From: Bradyrhizobium roseum
GTDB taxonomy: Bacteria > Pseudomonadota > Alphaproteobacteria > Rhizobiales > Xanthobacteraceae
Reading direction: 5' to 3'
Assembly: GCF_030413175.1 (NCBI RefSeq)
Contig: NZ_CP129212.1
Location: 5,556,450 to 5,620,449 of the forward strand
Length of the DNA: 64,000 nt
Positions 56,948 to 64,000 of the stretch are shown here, piece by piece. The notes under the pieces were generated by a model. It searched no databases. It saw only the letters and a program-made list of their open reading frames with translations, and was not told the DNA's origin. Numbering within the stretch: the stretch's first letter is position 1; each line of letters starts with the position of its first letter. The position numbers were made by a program, and so were the translations under genes.

Positions 56948-57334
56948 ATGGCGCAAACCGTCAGTCACAATCCCGCAACCGTCCATGCGCCCTCCAGCGG
57001 CTACAGCATGGGGCTTGAAGTTTCCCAGCATCGCCGGCTGCTGTTCGTCAGCGGTCAGGTGCCGGAAAACGTCGATGGCAGCGTGCCCGAAGGTTTCGAG
57101 GCGCAATGCGAGCAGGCCTGGCGCAACGTCATCGCGGTGCTCGAAGCCGCCGGCCTCGGCGACCGGCATCTGGTCAAGATCAACACGTTCCTCACCGATC
57201 GCAGCCAGGTCGCGGCCAACCGCACCATTCGCCGCAGGATGCTCGCGGGACACGAACCCGCGTCCACGGTGATGATCGCGGAAACCGTCGACGGCAAATG
57301 GCTGCTGGAAATCGAGGCGATCGCTGCTGAATGA
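56948..57334 (+). CDS. RidA/YjgF-family protein
   Basis: A 128-residue Rid-fold protein: MGLEVSQHRRLLFVSGQVPENVDG, QCEQAWRNVIAVLEAAGLGDRHLVKINTFL and a C-terminal WLLEIEAIAAE. Archetypal RidA has an Arg in a PAR-S motif that is needed for 2-aminoacrylate deamination; here the segment reads EPASTVMIAETV and that Arg is missing. So it belongs to another Rid subfamily, and imine deaminase activity should not be assumed. It is followed 25 bp later by an ATC-hydrolase-family gene in the same direction. Confidence 0.87.
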   Translation: MAQTVSHNPATVHAPSSGYSMGLEVSQHRRLLFVSGQVPENVDGSVPEGFEAQCEQAWRNVIAVLEAAGLGDRHLVKINTFLTDRSQVAANRTIRRRMLAGHEPASTVMIAETVDGKWLLEIEAIAAE

Positions 57335-57359
57335 AACGCAGCCCTGGGGGAAACATCTG

Positions 57360-58031
57360 ATGAGTGAAATCCATCCTTTTTACGAGGCGCATCGCAGCGC
57401 GATGGTTGCGGCCATGCGCCAGCGTCTCGACCTTGCCGAAACCATGCTGCGCGAGCGCGCTCATCTTTCGGATATGAACAACCTCAGACAGGACGTGATG
57501 GACGAGTTCGAGATGGTGCTCGGCCAGATGCCGTATGTCGGCGGCGCGGCCAGTCGCATGAGCGACTTGTTCATGCGCTTGCTGGGCTTCATGGCGATCG
57601 GGCGCGTGCTTCGACGACATGGCGTTGCGCTGCCGATCATCGGCGAGATCGAGCGGGAAAGCTACAAGGCGCAATTATTGGCCATGCCGGAAGACGAACG
57701 GCTCGCTTCGGGACGTCAGTTCATGTCCCGCGAGAACCAATCCCTGATCCGCGAGCAGGCAGCAAGAAGCCTGGCCAACGAATATAGCGAGGATTTCGTC
57801 TACGATTTCGTCGAGCCGCTGCCCGGCGACAGTTTTGAATTCGGCATCGACTACAAGGCGTGCGGCTTCTGCAAATTCGCCGCGCGTCATGGCGACGAGG
57901 AAATCCTCCCGCACATCTGCGGACTGGATTTCGACGCCTACGCAACCCGAGGCATTCGCCTGGAACGAACCCAGACGCTGGCCGGCGGCGCCAGCCACTG
58001 CAATTTTCGATTCTCAGTGCACGAAACCTAG
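57360..58031 (+). CDS. L-2-amino-thiazoline-4-carboxylic acid hydrolase-family protein
   Basis: A 223-residue protein. The C-terminal region (DYKACGFCKFAARHGDEEILPHICGLDF, then RTQTLAGGASHCNFRF) matches the ATC-hydrolase family, named for the enzyme that opens the thiazoline ring on the route to L-cysteine. Conserved Cys and His residues lie in CGFCKF, LPHICGLD and SHCNF. No signal peptide. It probably forms an operon with the RidA-like gene. Many family members are not proven hydrolases. Its stop codon overlaps that of the convergent nitrate reductase gene within the sequence CTAG. Confidence 0.78.
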   Translation: MSEIHPFYEAHRSAMVAAMRQRLDLAETMLRERAHLSDMNNLRQDVMDEFEMVLGQMPYVGGAASRMSDLFMRLLGFMAIGRVLRRHGVALPIIGEIERESYKAQLLAMPEDERLASGRQFMSRENQSLIREQAARSLANEYSEDFVYDFVEPLPGDSFEFGIDYKACGFCKFAARHGDEEILPHICGLDFDAYATRGIRLERTQTLAGGASHCNFRFSVHET

Positions 58032-60733
58032 TTCGCTGCCGCCAATTTCTGCAGCCCGGGATCGCTCGTGCCGGTCTGCGCGATCAGGCGCTTGAGTTCC
58101 GGGATGCAGGAGCCGCAATTGGTGCCTGCTTTCAGCTTCGCGCCAATATCGGCGGCCGAATGCGCGCCGGCCGCGATGGCGTCGCAGATGGTGTTGCGGC
58201 CGACACCGAAGCAGGCGCAGACGATCGGGCCGACATTGGCGAGGCCGTCGGCCGATTTGCCCGACAGCAGCATGCGGCGCTGGTCGGGGCCGAGCGCATC
58301 GGCGGCAAACAGTCCCTTCACCACATTCCAGTCGCCGGCGTCCCGCGCGGGCCCGATGAACAGGCAGATTTCGATGCGGTCGTCATTAAAGGACGCCGCG
58401 CGATAGACGCCTCCGCCGAAATCCTTGTATTCGGCGAGGTCATGCGTCGCGATTGATTTGAGCCAGGATTGCCATCCCACCAGATCGGCGTTGTCGGCAA
58501 TCAAATAGCCGTAGCCGCCATTGACGGCGACTCGGGCGCTCCAGGCGTGCGTCGGCAACGCCAGCGGCTTGCGCGACAGCGCGAAGCCACGGAATACATA
58601 TTCGTACGGCGTGATCGATACCGGCGTCGCCTTGTTCTCGGGCTGGCCGGAGAACGGGTCGGTGATGGGGGCCACCAGCGAACCGACCCGCGCAGCGGTC
58701 GCGTTGGCCTCGCTCCAGTGGATCGGCGCGAACAGCATGCCGCGCTGCTGGCGTTCACTGACGACGACGCGCAGCGTGCACTGGCCGTAATCGGTGGTCA
58801 CCCGCGCGAAGTCGCCGTCGGCGAGCCCGTTTCTCGCGGCATCGTCGGGATGAACCTCGACGAAGGGTTCCGGCAGATGCTGGCCGAGGCGCGGGCTCAT
58901 CCCGGTCCGCGTCATGGTGTGCCACTGGTCGCGGATGCGACCGGTGTTGAGCCGCAGCGGCCGCGCCGCCGTGGTCTCGGTCCGCAACGCGGGGATTTCC
59001 GGCGCGATGAAACGCGCCTTGAAATCGTTGGCGAAGAAGCCGCCCTCGGCGAAGAAGCGCGCCTGCGGCCCGCTACCCTGCCGCACCGGCCACTGCACCG
59101 GCGCCATCGCGTCGAAATCGCCGTCCGACAGCGCCTGCAGCGCGCCGATATCGAAGTCGCGCACGCCCTCGTTCTCGAACGCCGAGAGCGACGCATGCTC
59201 GCGGAAAATGTCCGCCGCCGAGTTGAAGCCGAAGGCCGCGCCAAAGCCGAGGCGCCGGGCCACCTCACCCATGATCCACCAATCGGGCTTGGCCTCGCCC
59301 GGTGCGGACAGAAACGCGCGCTGCCGCGAGATGCGCCTTTCGGAGTTGGTCACGGTGCCGGATTTCTCGCCCCAGGCCTCCGCCGGCAGCAGCACATGTG
59401 CGCCCACGTCGACTGTGTCATTGGAGATGACATTCTCGGAAACGACGAACAGTTCGAGCTTCTTCAGGGCGTCGCGAACGGCGTCGGCATCCGGCAGCGA
59501 CACCGCCGGATTGGTCCCCATCACCCATAGCGCCTTGATCTCGCCGCGCGCAATGGCCTGGAACATCTGCACCGCCTTCAGCCCTTCATGCGTGGCGATG
59601 CGCGGTGCCTTCCAGAACCGGCGCACGCGATCGATGTCGGGCGGCGTAAATCCCATGTGGGCGGCGAGCTGGTTGGCGAGCCCCCCGACCTCGCGGCCCC
59701 CCATGGCGTTGGGCTGTCCGGTCAACGAGAACGGCGACGCGCCCGGCTTGCCGATCCGCCCCGTCGCGAGATGGCAGTTGACGATGGTGTTGACCTTGTC
59801 GGTGCCCTGGGCCGACTGGTTGACACCCTGCGAATACATCGTGACGACGCGCGGCGTATTGGCAAACATCTGGAAGAATGTCGCGACGTCCTGCTCGGAC
59901 AGGCCAGTCGCGAGCGCCGTGGCTCCGGCACTGCCGGCCATGCTGCGTGCGCGGGCGATCGCCTCGTCGAAGCCCGTGGTATGGCGTTCGATGTAATCCC
60001 GATCGAGCGCACCACTGTCAGCGAGGTGAACGAGCAACCCGCTGAACAGCGCGGTATCGGTGCCAGGCTTTAACCCCAGGAACAGGTCGTCATCGCCGAC
60101 GGTATCGGTACGGCGCGGATCGATCACGATCATCCGCGCGCCCCGCTTCTGCTTGTTGGCCAGCATGCGCTGGTACAGCACCGGATGGCACCAGGCGGCG
60201 TTGGAGCCGACCAGCACCAGCAGGTCCGCCTCGTCGAGATCCTCATAGCAACCCGGCACCGTGTCGGCACCGAAGGCGCGGCGGTGGCCGGCGACGGACG
60301 ACGCCATGCAGAGCCGCGAATTGGTGTCGACATTGGCGCTGCCGATGAAGCCTTTCATCAGCTTGTTGGCGACGTAATAGTCTTCCGTCAGCAACTGGCC
60401 GGAAAGATAGAACGCCACCGCGCCCGGGCCGTCGCGCGCGATGATATGCTGGAACCGGTGCGCGACGTGGTCGAGCGCGTCGCTCCAGGCAACCCGCTCC
60501 ATGGTCCCCTTGCCGCAGCGGATCATCGGATAGAGCAAACGATCGGTGAGGCCGAGGGTCTCGCCGAGCGCCGAGCCCTTCGAGCAGAGCCGGCCGAAAT
60601 TGGCGGGATGATCAGGGTCGCCGGATATCGCCGCCCCGCCCCGCCCGTCCGGCGTCGCCAGGATGCCGCAGCCGACGCCGCAATAGGCGCAGGTGGTGTT
60701 GACGGCGCGCAGGTCGGGATCGATGGCGGTCAT
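58028..60733 (-). CDS. nasC: Assimilatory nitrate reductase catalytic subunit
   Basis: A 901-residue molybdopterin enzyme. The N-terminal [4Fe-4S] motif is CAYCGVGCGILATPDG...GRLCSKG, followed by the molybdopterin domains (GFIGSANVDTNSRLCMASSVAGHRRAFG; GTNPAVSLPDADAVRDALKK) and a Mopterin-dinucleotide-binding domain (LNTGRIRDQWHTMTRTGMSPRL). The C-terminus adds a BFD-like [2Fe-2S] module (VCACFGVGRNTICDAI...GTNCGSCIPELKRLI), as in bacterial NasC/NasA. It reduces nitrate to nitrite in the cytoplasm with electrons likely from the Flp-type flavoprotein encoded 13 bp upstream. It is the last gene of the nitrate operon. Confidence 0.95.
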   Translation of the reverse strand: MTAIDPDLRAVNTTCAYCGVGCGILATPDGRGGAAISGDPDHPANFGRLCSKGSALGETLGLTDRLLYPMIRCGKGTMERVAWSDALDHVAHRFQHIIARDGPGAVAFYLSGQLLTEDYYVANKLMKGFIGSANVDTNSRLCMASSVAGHRRAFGADTVPGCYEDLDEADLLVLVGSNAAWCHPVLYQRMLANKQKRGARMIVIDPRRTDTVGDDDLFLGLKPGTDTALFSGLLVHLADSGALDRDYIERHTTGFDEAIARARSMAGSAGATALATGLSEQDVATFFQMFANTPRVVTMYSQGVNQSAQGTDKVNTIVNCHLATGRIGKPGASPFSLTGQPNAMGGREVGGLANQLAAHMGFTPPDIDRVRRFWKAPRIATHEGLKAVQMFQAIARGEIKALWVMGTNPAVSLPDADAVRDALKKLELFVVSENVISNDTVDVGAHVLLPAEAWGEKSGTVTNSERRISRQRAFLSAPGEAKPDWWIMGEVARRLGFGAAFGFNSAADIFREHASLSAFENEGVRDFDIGALQALSDGDFDAMAPVQWPVRQGSGPQARFFAEGGFFANDFKARFIAPEIPALRTETTAARPLRLNTGRIRDQWHTMTRTGMSPRLGQHLPEPFVEVHPDDAARNGLADGDFARVTTDYGQCTLRVVVSERQQRGMLFAPIHWSEANATAARVGSLVAPITDPFSGQPENKATPVSITPYEYVFRGFALSRKPLALPTHAWSARVAVNGGYGYLIADNADLVGWQSWLKSIATHDLAEYKDFGGGVYRAASFNDDRIEICLFIGPARDAGDWNVVKGLFAADALGPDQRRMLLSGKSADGLANVGPIVCACFGVGRNTICDAIAAGAHSAADIGAKLKAGTNCGSCIPELKRLIAQTGTSDPGLQKLAAAN

Positions 60734-60746
60734 GGCAGCAACCGGA

Positions 60747-61964
60747 TCATGCGGCTTCGGAACGGATCGCGAGCGAGCGGCCGAACATCATGTCGGCGCG
60801 GATTCGCTGCGTGGGTTGCCGCGTTCGGATCAGTTCGAGATACCACAACGCGTCGGCGACATCGCCGATCAGCACCGCACCGGTCAACCGCCCGCCCGAA
60901 ATCACGAGTTTCTTGTAGGTGCCGTGGTTGATATCCGACAGCACGATGCTTTCGCTGCCGTCGCCGCCGATGAAATCGCCGGCCGAGAACACGCTGACGC
61001 CGGAAACCTTGAGGTTGGTCGCAACGACACTGCCGGCATAGCAAGCCTCGCGCCCGGCGAGATGCCGCGCCAGCACCCGCGCCTGCTCATAGGCCGGCTC
61101 GACCAGGCCGTAACAGATGCCGCGATGCTCGGCGCATTCGCCGATCGCGAATATGTCCGTCGCGCCCGTCTGCAGATGGTCGTCGACCACAATGCCGCGA
61201 TTGACCGGGATGCCGGCGCCCTTGGCCAGCGCGATATTGGGCCGGATGCCCGCCGCGAAGATCACGGCGTCGGCCGGAATCTGGCGGCCGTCCGCCAGTT
61301 CGACGCCTTCGACGCGCATTGTGCCGTGAATGCGCGCGGTGTTGGCATTGAGCCGGATGTCGATCCCCTTACGCTCGACGAGGGATTTCAGAAGCTCGGC
61401 CGCGGGCGCGTCGAGCTGGCGTTCCATCAGGCGGTCCATCAGATGTACCAGGGTCACTCGGGCGCCGGCCTTGGCGAGGCCATACGCCGCTTCGAGGCCG
61501 AGCAATCCGCCGCCGACGACCACCACGCGCTTCTTCTGCGCCGCCAGCGTCAGCAGCAGATCGACGTCGCGGCTGTCGCGGAACGTATGAACGCCGGCGA
61601 GGTCGGCGCCCGGAACATTGAGCCGCAGCGCCGACGACCCCGTGGTCAGCACCAGCTTCGAAAACGGAATGCTCTCATGATTCTCGATCTTGAGTTCGCG
61701 GCGGCCGACATCGATCTCGGTGGCCGTGCAGCCATATTTCAACGTGACGCCGCGGTCGCGCCACCAGGAGGCCGGTCGAAGCTCGATATCCTGCGAGGTG
61801 GTCTCGCCAGCCAGCACCGACGACAGCAGCACACGGTTATAGGCGAGCCGCGGTTCGTCCCCGATCACTGCGATGGCATAGCGGCCCAGCGCCGCCTTGG
61901 CCAGTTCGTCGACCAGACGGGCAGCGGCCATGCCGTTGCCGACGATTACCAACGGCTCGCTCAT
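60747..61964 (-). CDS. flp: FAD-dependent NAD(P)H oxidoreductase of nitrate assimilation (Flp)
   Basis: A 405-residue flavoprotein related to the N-terminal half of NirB. It has FAD and NAD(P)H folds (VIVGNGMAAARLVDELAK and RVVVVGGGLLGLEAAYGLAKAG) and the IFAIGECAEHRGICYGLVEPAYEQA segment characteristic of nitrite-reductase-type reductases. In Bradyrhizobium the protein of this position (Flp) supplies electrons to the nitrate reductase and the haemoglobin. ATG 61964 follows the haemoglobin stop by 9 bp, and nasC follows after 13 bp. Confidence 0.9.
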   Translation of the reverse strand: MSEPLVIVGNGMAAARLVDELAKAALGRYAIAVIGDEPRLAYNRVLLSSVLAGETTSQDIELRPASWWRDRGVTLKYGCTATEIDVGRRELKIENHESIPFSKLVLTTGSSALRLNVPGADLAGVHTFRDSRDVDLLLTLAAQKKRVVVVGGGLLGLEAAYGLAKAGARVTLVHLMDRLMERQLDAPAAELLKSLVERKGIDIRLNANTARIHGTMRVEGVELADGRQIPADAVIFAAGIRPNIALAKGAGIPVNRGIVVDDHLQTGATDIFAIGECAEHRGICYGLVEPAYEQARVLARHLAGREACYAGSVVATNLKVSGVSVFSAGDFIGGDGSESIVLSDINHGTYKKLVISGGRLTGAVLIGDVADALWYLELIRTRQPTQRIRADMMFGRSLAIRSEAA

Positions 61965-61973
61965 CGCGTATCC

Positions 61974-62399
61974 TCACTCAGCGGCTTGAGCGCCGCCGTA
62001 GGCTTCGGAGATCATGTAACCGGACAGCGTGCCGTAGGCGGCGGTCCAGGCTTCGGCGACGTCGGGCGTCCAAGCCTCGCCGAGCCCCTTTTCCAGCGTC
62101 CACAGCAGCGCACCGCCGACGACGGGATAATGCTCGGGCTTGGCGCCATAACTGACGTGACGCTTTGCCAAGGCGCTGGCGGCCGGCAACACCGAATCGA
62201 GATCGCTCAAGCCATTGACCACCACGGCCAGGGTTCCCATCAGCTTCTTGCGCTGCTCGGTCATGTCGTCGGGAAACATCGCCTTGACCGGGGGAGCGAC
62301 TTCGAACAGGCGATCGTAGAACAGCACGGCGGCCTGTTCGGAGATCGGAGCGACCTTGGCGAAACTCTGCTGCACGAGACTGACTTGCTCTGGTGTCAT
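61974..62399 (-). CDS. bjgb: Single-domain haemoglobin of nitrate assimilation operon
   Basis: A 141-residue single-domain globin of the Vitreoscilla/flavohaemoglobin type: MTPEQVSLVQQSFAKVAPIS start, Tyr28 at B10 (VLFYDRLF) and proximal His90 in EHYPVVGGALLW. There is no reductase domain. The operon position before flp and nasC matches Bradyrhizobium bjgb, whose product helps remove nitric oxide made during nitrate use. ATG 62399 is chosen as it begins the conserved globin; the frame continues upstream into a repeat. Confidence 0.93.
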   Translation of the reverse strand: MTPEQVSLVQQSFAKVAPISEQAAVLFYDRLFEVAPPVKAMFPDDMTEQRKKLMGTLAVVVNGLSDLDSVLPAASALAKRHVSYGAKPEHYPVVGGALLWTLEKGLGEAWTPDVAEAWTAAYGTLSGYMISEAYGGAQAAE

Positions 62400-62420
62400 C
62401 TTGCTTCGTTCCTTTTCCGT

Positions 62421-62509
62421 CGTCATGCGCGGGCTTGACCCGCGCATCCATCCTCAAAAAGACCCTTTTGCGCTTCCGATGGATTGCCAGGTCAAGCCCG
62501 GCAATGACG
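62421..62509. repeat. Palindromic intergenic repeat (family D) between nrtC and bjgb
   Basis: The left arm CGTCATGCGCGGGCTTGACC, then CGCGCATCCATC, mirrors the right arm GATGGATTGCCAGGTCAAGC, then CCGGCAATGACG. It occupies nearly the whole gap between the nrtC stop and the bjgb start, inside what should be one operon. It may reduce read-through or give a processing point. Confidence 0.8.
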
Positions 62510-62522
62510 AAAGTGCGAAACC

Positions 62523-63317
62523 TCAGGCCGCCTCGACGAAGCGATGCCGCTCATACAGGAATTCCAGCACGCGCTGACGGCACTTGAGGTAGCCGGCGTT
62601 GGTCGCAAGCTCGAGCCGCTTGCGCGGCCGCGCCAGCGGCACATCGAGCACCTCGCCGATCCGCGCGCTCGGGCCATTGGTCATCATCACGATGCGGTCC
62701 GACAGCAGCACGGCCTCGTCGACGTCATGTGTGATCATCAGGATGGTGTTGCCGAGCTTCTGGTGCAGCGCCATCACCGAGTCCTGCAGATGCGCGCGGG
62801 TGAGCGCATCGAGCGCGCCAAAGGGCTCGTCGAGCAGCAGCACCTTCGGCTCCATCGCCAGTGCGCGCGCAATGCCGACACGCTGCTTCATGCCGCCGGA
62901 GATTTCGGATGGCCGCTTGTCCTTGGCGTGCGCCATCTGCACCAGATTCAGATTATGCATCACCCAGGCGTCGCGCTCGGCGCGGGTCTTGGTCGACGAA
63001 AACACCTTGTCGACGCCGAGCTTGACGTTTTCGTAGACGGTCAGCCACGGCAGCAGGCTGTGGTTCTGGAACACCACCGCGCGGTCCGGCCCCGGCGAAT
63101 TGACCTCGCGGTTCTCCAGCAGCACGCAACCCTGCGTGCAGTCGGTGAGGCCGGCGACGATGTTGAGCAGGGTGGATTTTCCGCAGCCGGAATGGCCGAT
63201 GATCGAGACGTATTCGCCCTTCTCGATCGTCAGGCTGATGTCCTTCAGCACCTCGGTCGAGGCGTTGCCGCGGGTGAACGTCTTGTCGATGTGATCGAGC
63301 TTCAGATAGGCCGGCAT
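62523..63317 (-). CDS. nrtC: Nitrate ABC transporter ATP-binding protein
   Basis: A 264-residue ATPase of the nitrate/sulfonate/taurine group: Walker A GHSGCGKST, Q-loop VFQNHSLLPWLTVYENVKLGVD, signature ISGGMKQR, Walker B VLLLDEPFGALDALTR, H-loop ITHDVDEAVLL. VFQNHSLLPWLTV and the position before bjgb-flp-nasC favour the nitrate branch over SsuB. ATG 63317 lies 10 bp after the permease stop. It energises nitrate import with the NrtB permease. Confidence 0.88.
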   Translation of the reverse strand: MPAYLKLDHIDKTFTRGNASTEVLKDISLTIEKGEYVSIIGHSGCGKSTLLNIVAGLTDCTQGCVLLENREVNSPGPDRAVVFQNHSLLPWLTVYENVKLGVDKVFSSTKTRAERDAWVMHNLNLVQMAHAKDKRPSEISGGMKQRVGIARALAMEPKVLLLDEPFGALDALTRAHLQDSVMALHQKLGNTILMITHDVDEAVLLSDRIVMMTNGPSARIGEVLDVPLARPRKRLELATNAGYLKCRQRVLEFLYERHRFVEAA

Positions 63318-63327
63318 GACATTCTCC

Positions 63328-64000
63328 TCAGTTCAGCGCGGTGCCGCGGGTCACGATCCTCGCCAGTCCCGCAATCAGGCGGTCGAGCACGAAGCCGATG
63401 ATGCCGACATAGAACAGGGCCAGGATGATTTCGCTGATGTGCGAGGAGTTCCAGGCGTCCCAGATGAAGAAGCCGATGCCGACGCCGCCGATCAGCATTT
63501 CCGCTGCGACGATGGCCAGCCACGACAGGCCGATGCCGATGCGAAGACCGGTGAAGATGTAGGGCGCCGCCGCCGGGATCATGATCTTCCAGAAGAACTC
63601 CAGCGGATTGAGCTGCACGACCGCCGCGACGTTGCGGTAGTCTTGCGGGATGTTGCGGATACCGACCGCGGTGTTGATGATGATCGGCCAGATCGAGGTG
63701 ATGAAGATGACGAAGATCGCCGAGGGCTGGCCGTCACGGAACGCGGCCAGCGACAGCGGCAGCCAGGCCAGCGGCGGAATGGTGCGTAGCACCTGGAAGA
63801 TCGGATCGAGCCCGCGCATCGCCCAGACCGACTGCCCGACCAGCGTGCCCAGCGCGATGCCGGCGATCGCGGCCAGCGAATAGCCCAGCGCGACGCGCTG
63901 CAGCGAGGCGGATAGATGCCAGAACAGGCCCTTGTCGATGCCGCCGCGATCGAAGAACGGATCGAAGATCAGTTCCCTGGTTTCGGTGAATACGCGCGAC
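63328..64000 (-). CDS. nrtB: Nitrate ABC transporter permease (5' part beyond window)
   Basis: Partial: the frame is open to the right edge (224 residues seen), so the N-terminus lies outside. Visible parts include IFDPFFDRGGIDKGLFWHLSASL, the EAA loop (RNIPQDYRNVAAVVQLNPLEFFWKIMIPAAAPYIFTGLRIG) and the C-terminal GFFIWDAWNSSHISEIILALFYVGIIGFVLDRL, all typical of NrtB permeases. Met at 63819 is internal, not the start. The binding protein NrtA should be encoded just beyond the window. Confidence 0.9.
   Translation of the reverse strand, partial: SRVFTETRELIFDPFFDRGGIDKGLFWHLSASLQRVALGYSLAAIAGIALGTLVGQSVWAMRGLDPIFQVLRTIPPLAWLPLSLAAFRDGQPSAIFVIFITSIWPIIINTAVGIRNIPQDYRNVAAVVQLNPLEFFWKIMIPAAAPYIFTGLRIGIGLSWLAIVAAEMLIGGVGIGFFIWDAWNSSHISEIILALFYVGIIGFVLDRLIAGLARIVTRGTALN

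Overview
The window is about 64 kb of GC-rich alphaproteobacterial chromosome. The gene content points to the Bradyrhizobium/Rhodopseudomonas group (Nitrobacteraceae). The clearest signs are a haemoglobin - Flp-type oxidoreductase - NasC nitrate reductase operon preceded by nitrate ABC transporter genes, a subclass B3 metallo-beta-lactamase that resembles Bradyrhizobium BJP-1, and several palindromic intergenic repeats of a kind common in Bradyrhizobium. It looks like a catabolic and transport part of a chromosome. I see no rRNA, tRNA, CRISPR array, prophage or insertion sequence.

Layout. (1) 1-5.4 kb, minus strand: lipid and oxygenation genes (DUF6489 protein, lipase-like hydrolase, wax ester synthase/diacylglycerol acyltransferase, epoxide-hydrolase-like enzyme), then the N-terminal 512 residues of a self-sufficient CYP102-type P450:reductase fusion cut by the left edge. 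(2) 5.5-20.7 kb: a DadA-like D-amino-acid dehydrogenase gene diverges from a 12-gene plus-strand run. That run holds two complete peptide-type ABC importers on either side of a gamma-glutamyltransferase and a DUF1028 protein, both predicted Ntn hydrolases without signal peptides. This is the most system-like locus in the window. (3) 20.8-26.8 kb: a possible aminomuconate-deaminase-like gene and a TetR - membrane fusion protein - RND efflux operon with a perfect 16-bp operator palindrome and a strong terminator. (4) 27-32 kb: a second P450, a cytochrome c, an MBOAT/SGNH O-acylation pair, and two small secreted proteins sharing an ungapped Cys-bounded C-terminal motif. (5) 32-43 kb: a Gfo/Idh - DUF993 - TIM-barrel sugar operon, a TetR regulator, a glutamate-dehydrogenase-family/VOC pair, two tandem PfkB kinases, a ferredoxin-reductase-like flavoprotein and a crotonase. 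(6) 43-47 kb: a probable uronate oxidation set (IlvD/Edd dehydratase, uronate dehydrogenase, SMP-30 lactonase). (7) 47-57 kb: B3 beta-lactamase, aldehyde dehydrogenase, an AceE/transketolase-like E1 diverging from an Lrp regulator, zinc alcohol dehydrogenase, DMT exporter, aldo/keto reductase and an internally shortened LysR gene. (8) 57-64 kb: RidA-like protein, ATC-hydrolase-family protein and the nitrate assimilation operon nrtB-nrtC-bjgb-flp-nasC, cut by the right edge.

All calls come from reading translated sequence and motifs; no database search was run. Start codons were chosen from ribosome binding sites, operon spacing and signal peptides, and differ in several places from the longest open frame.
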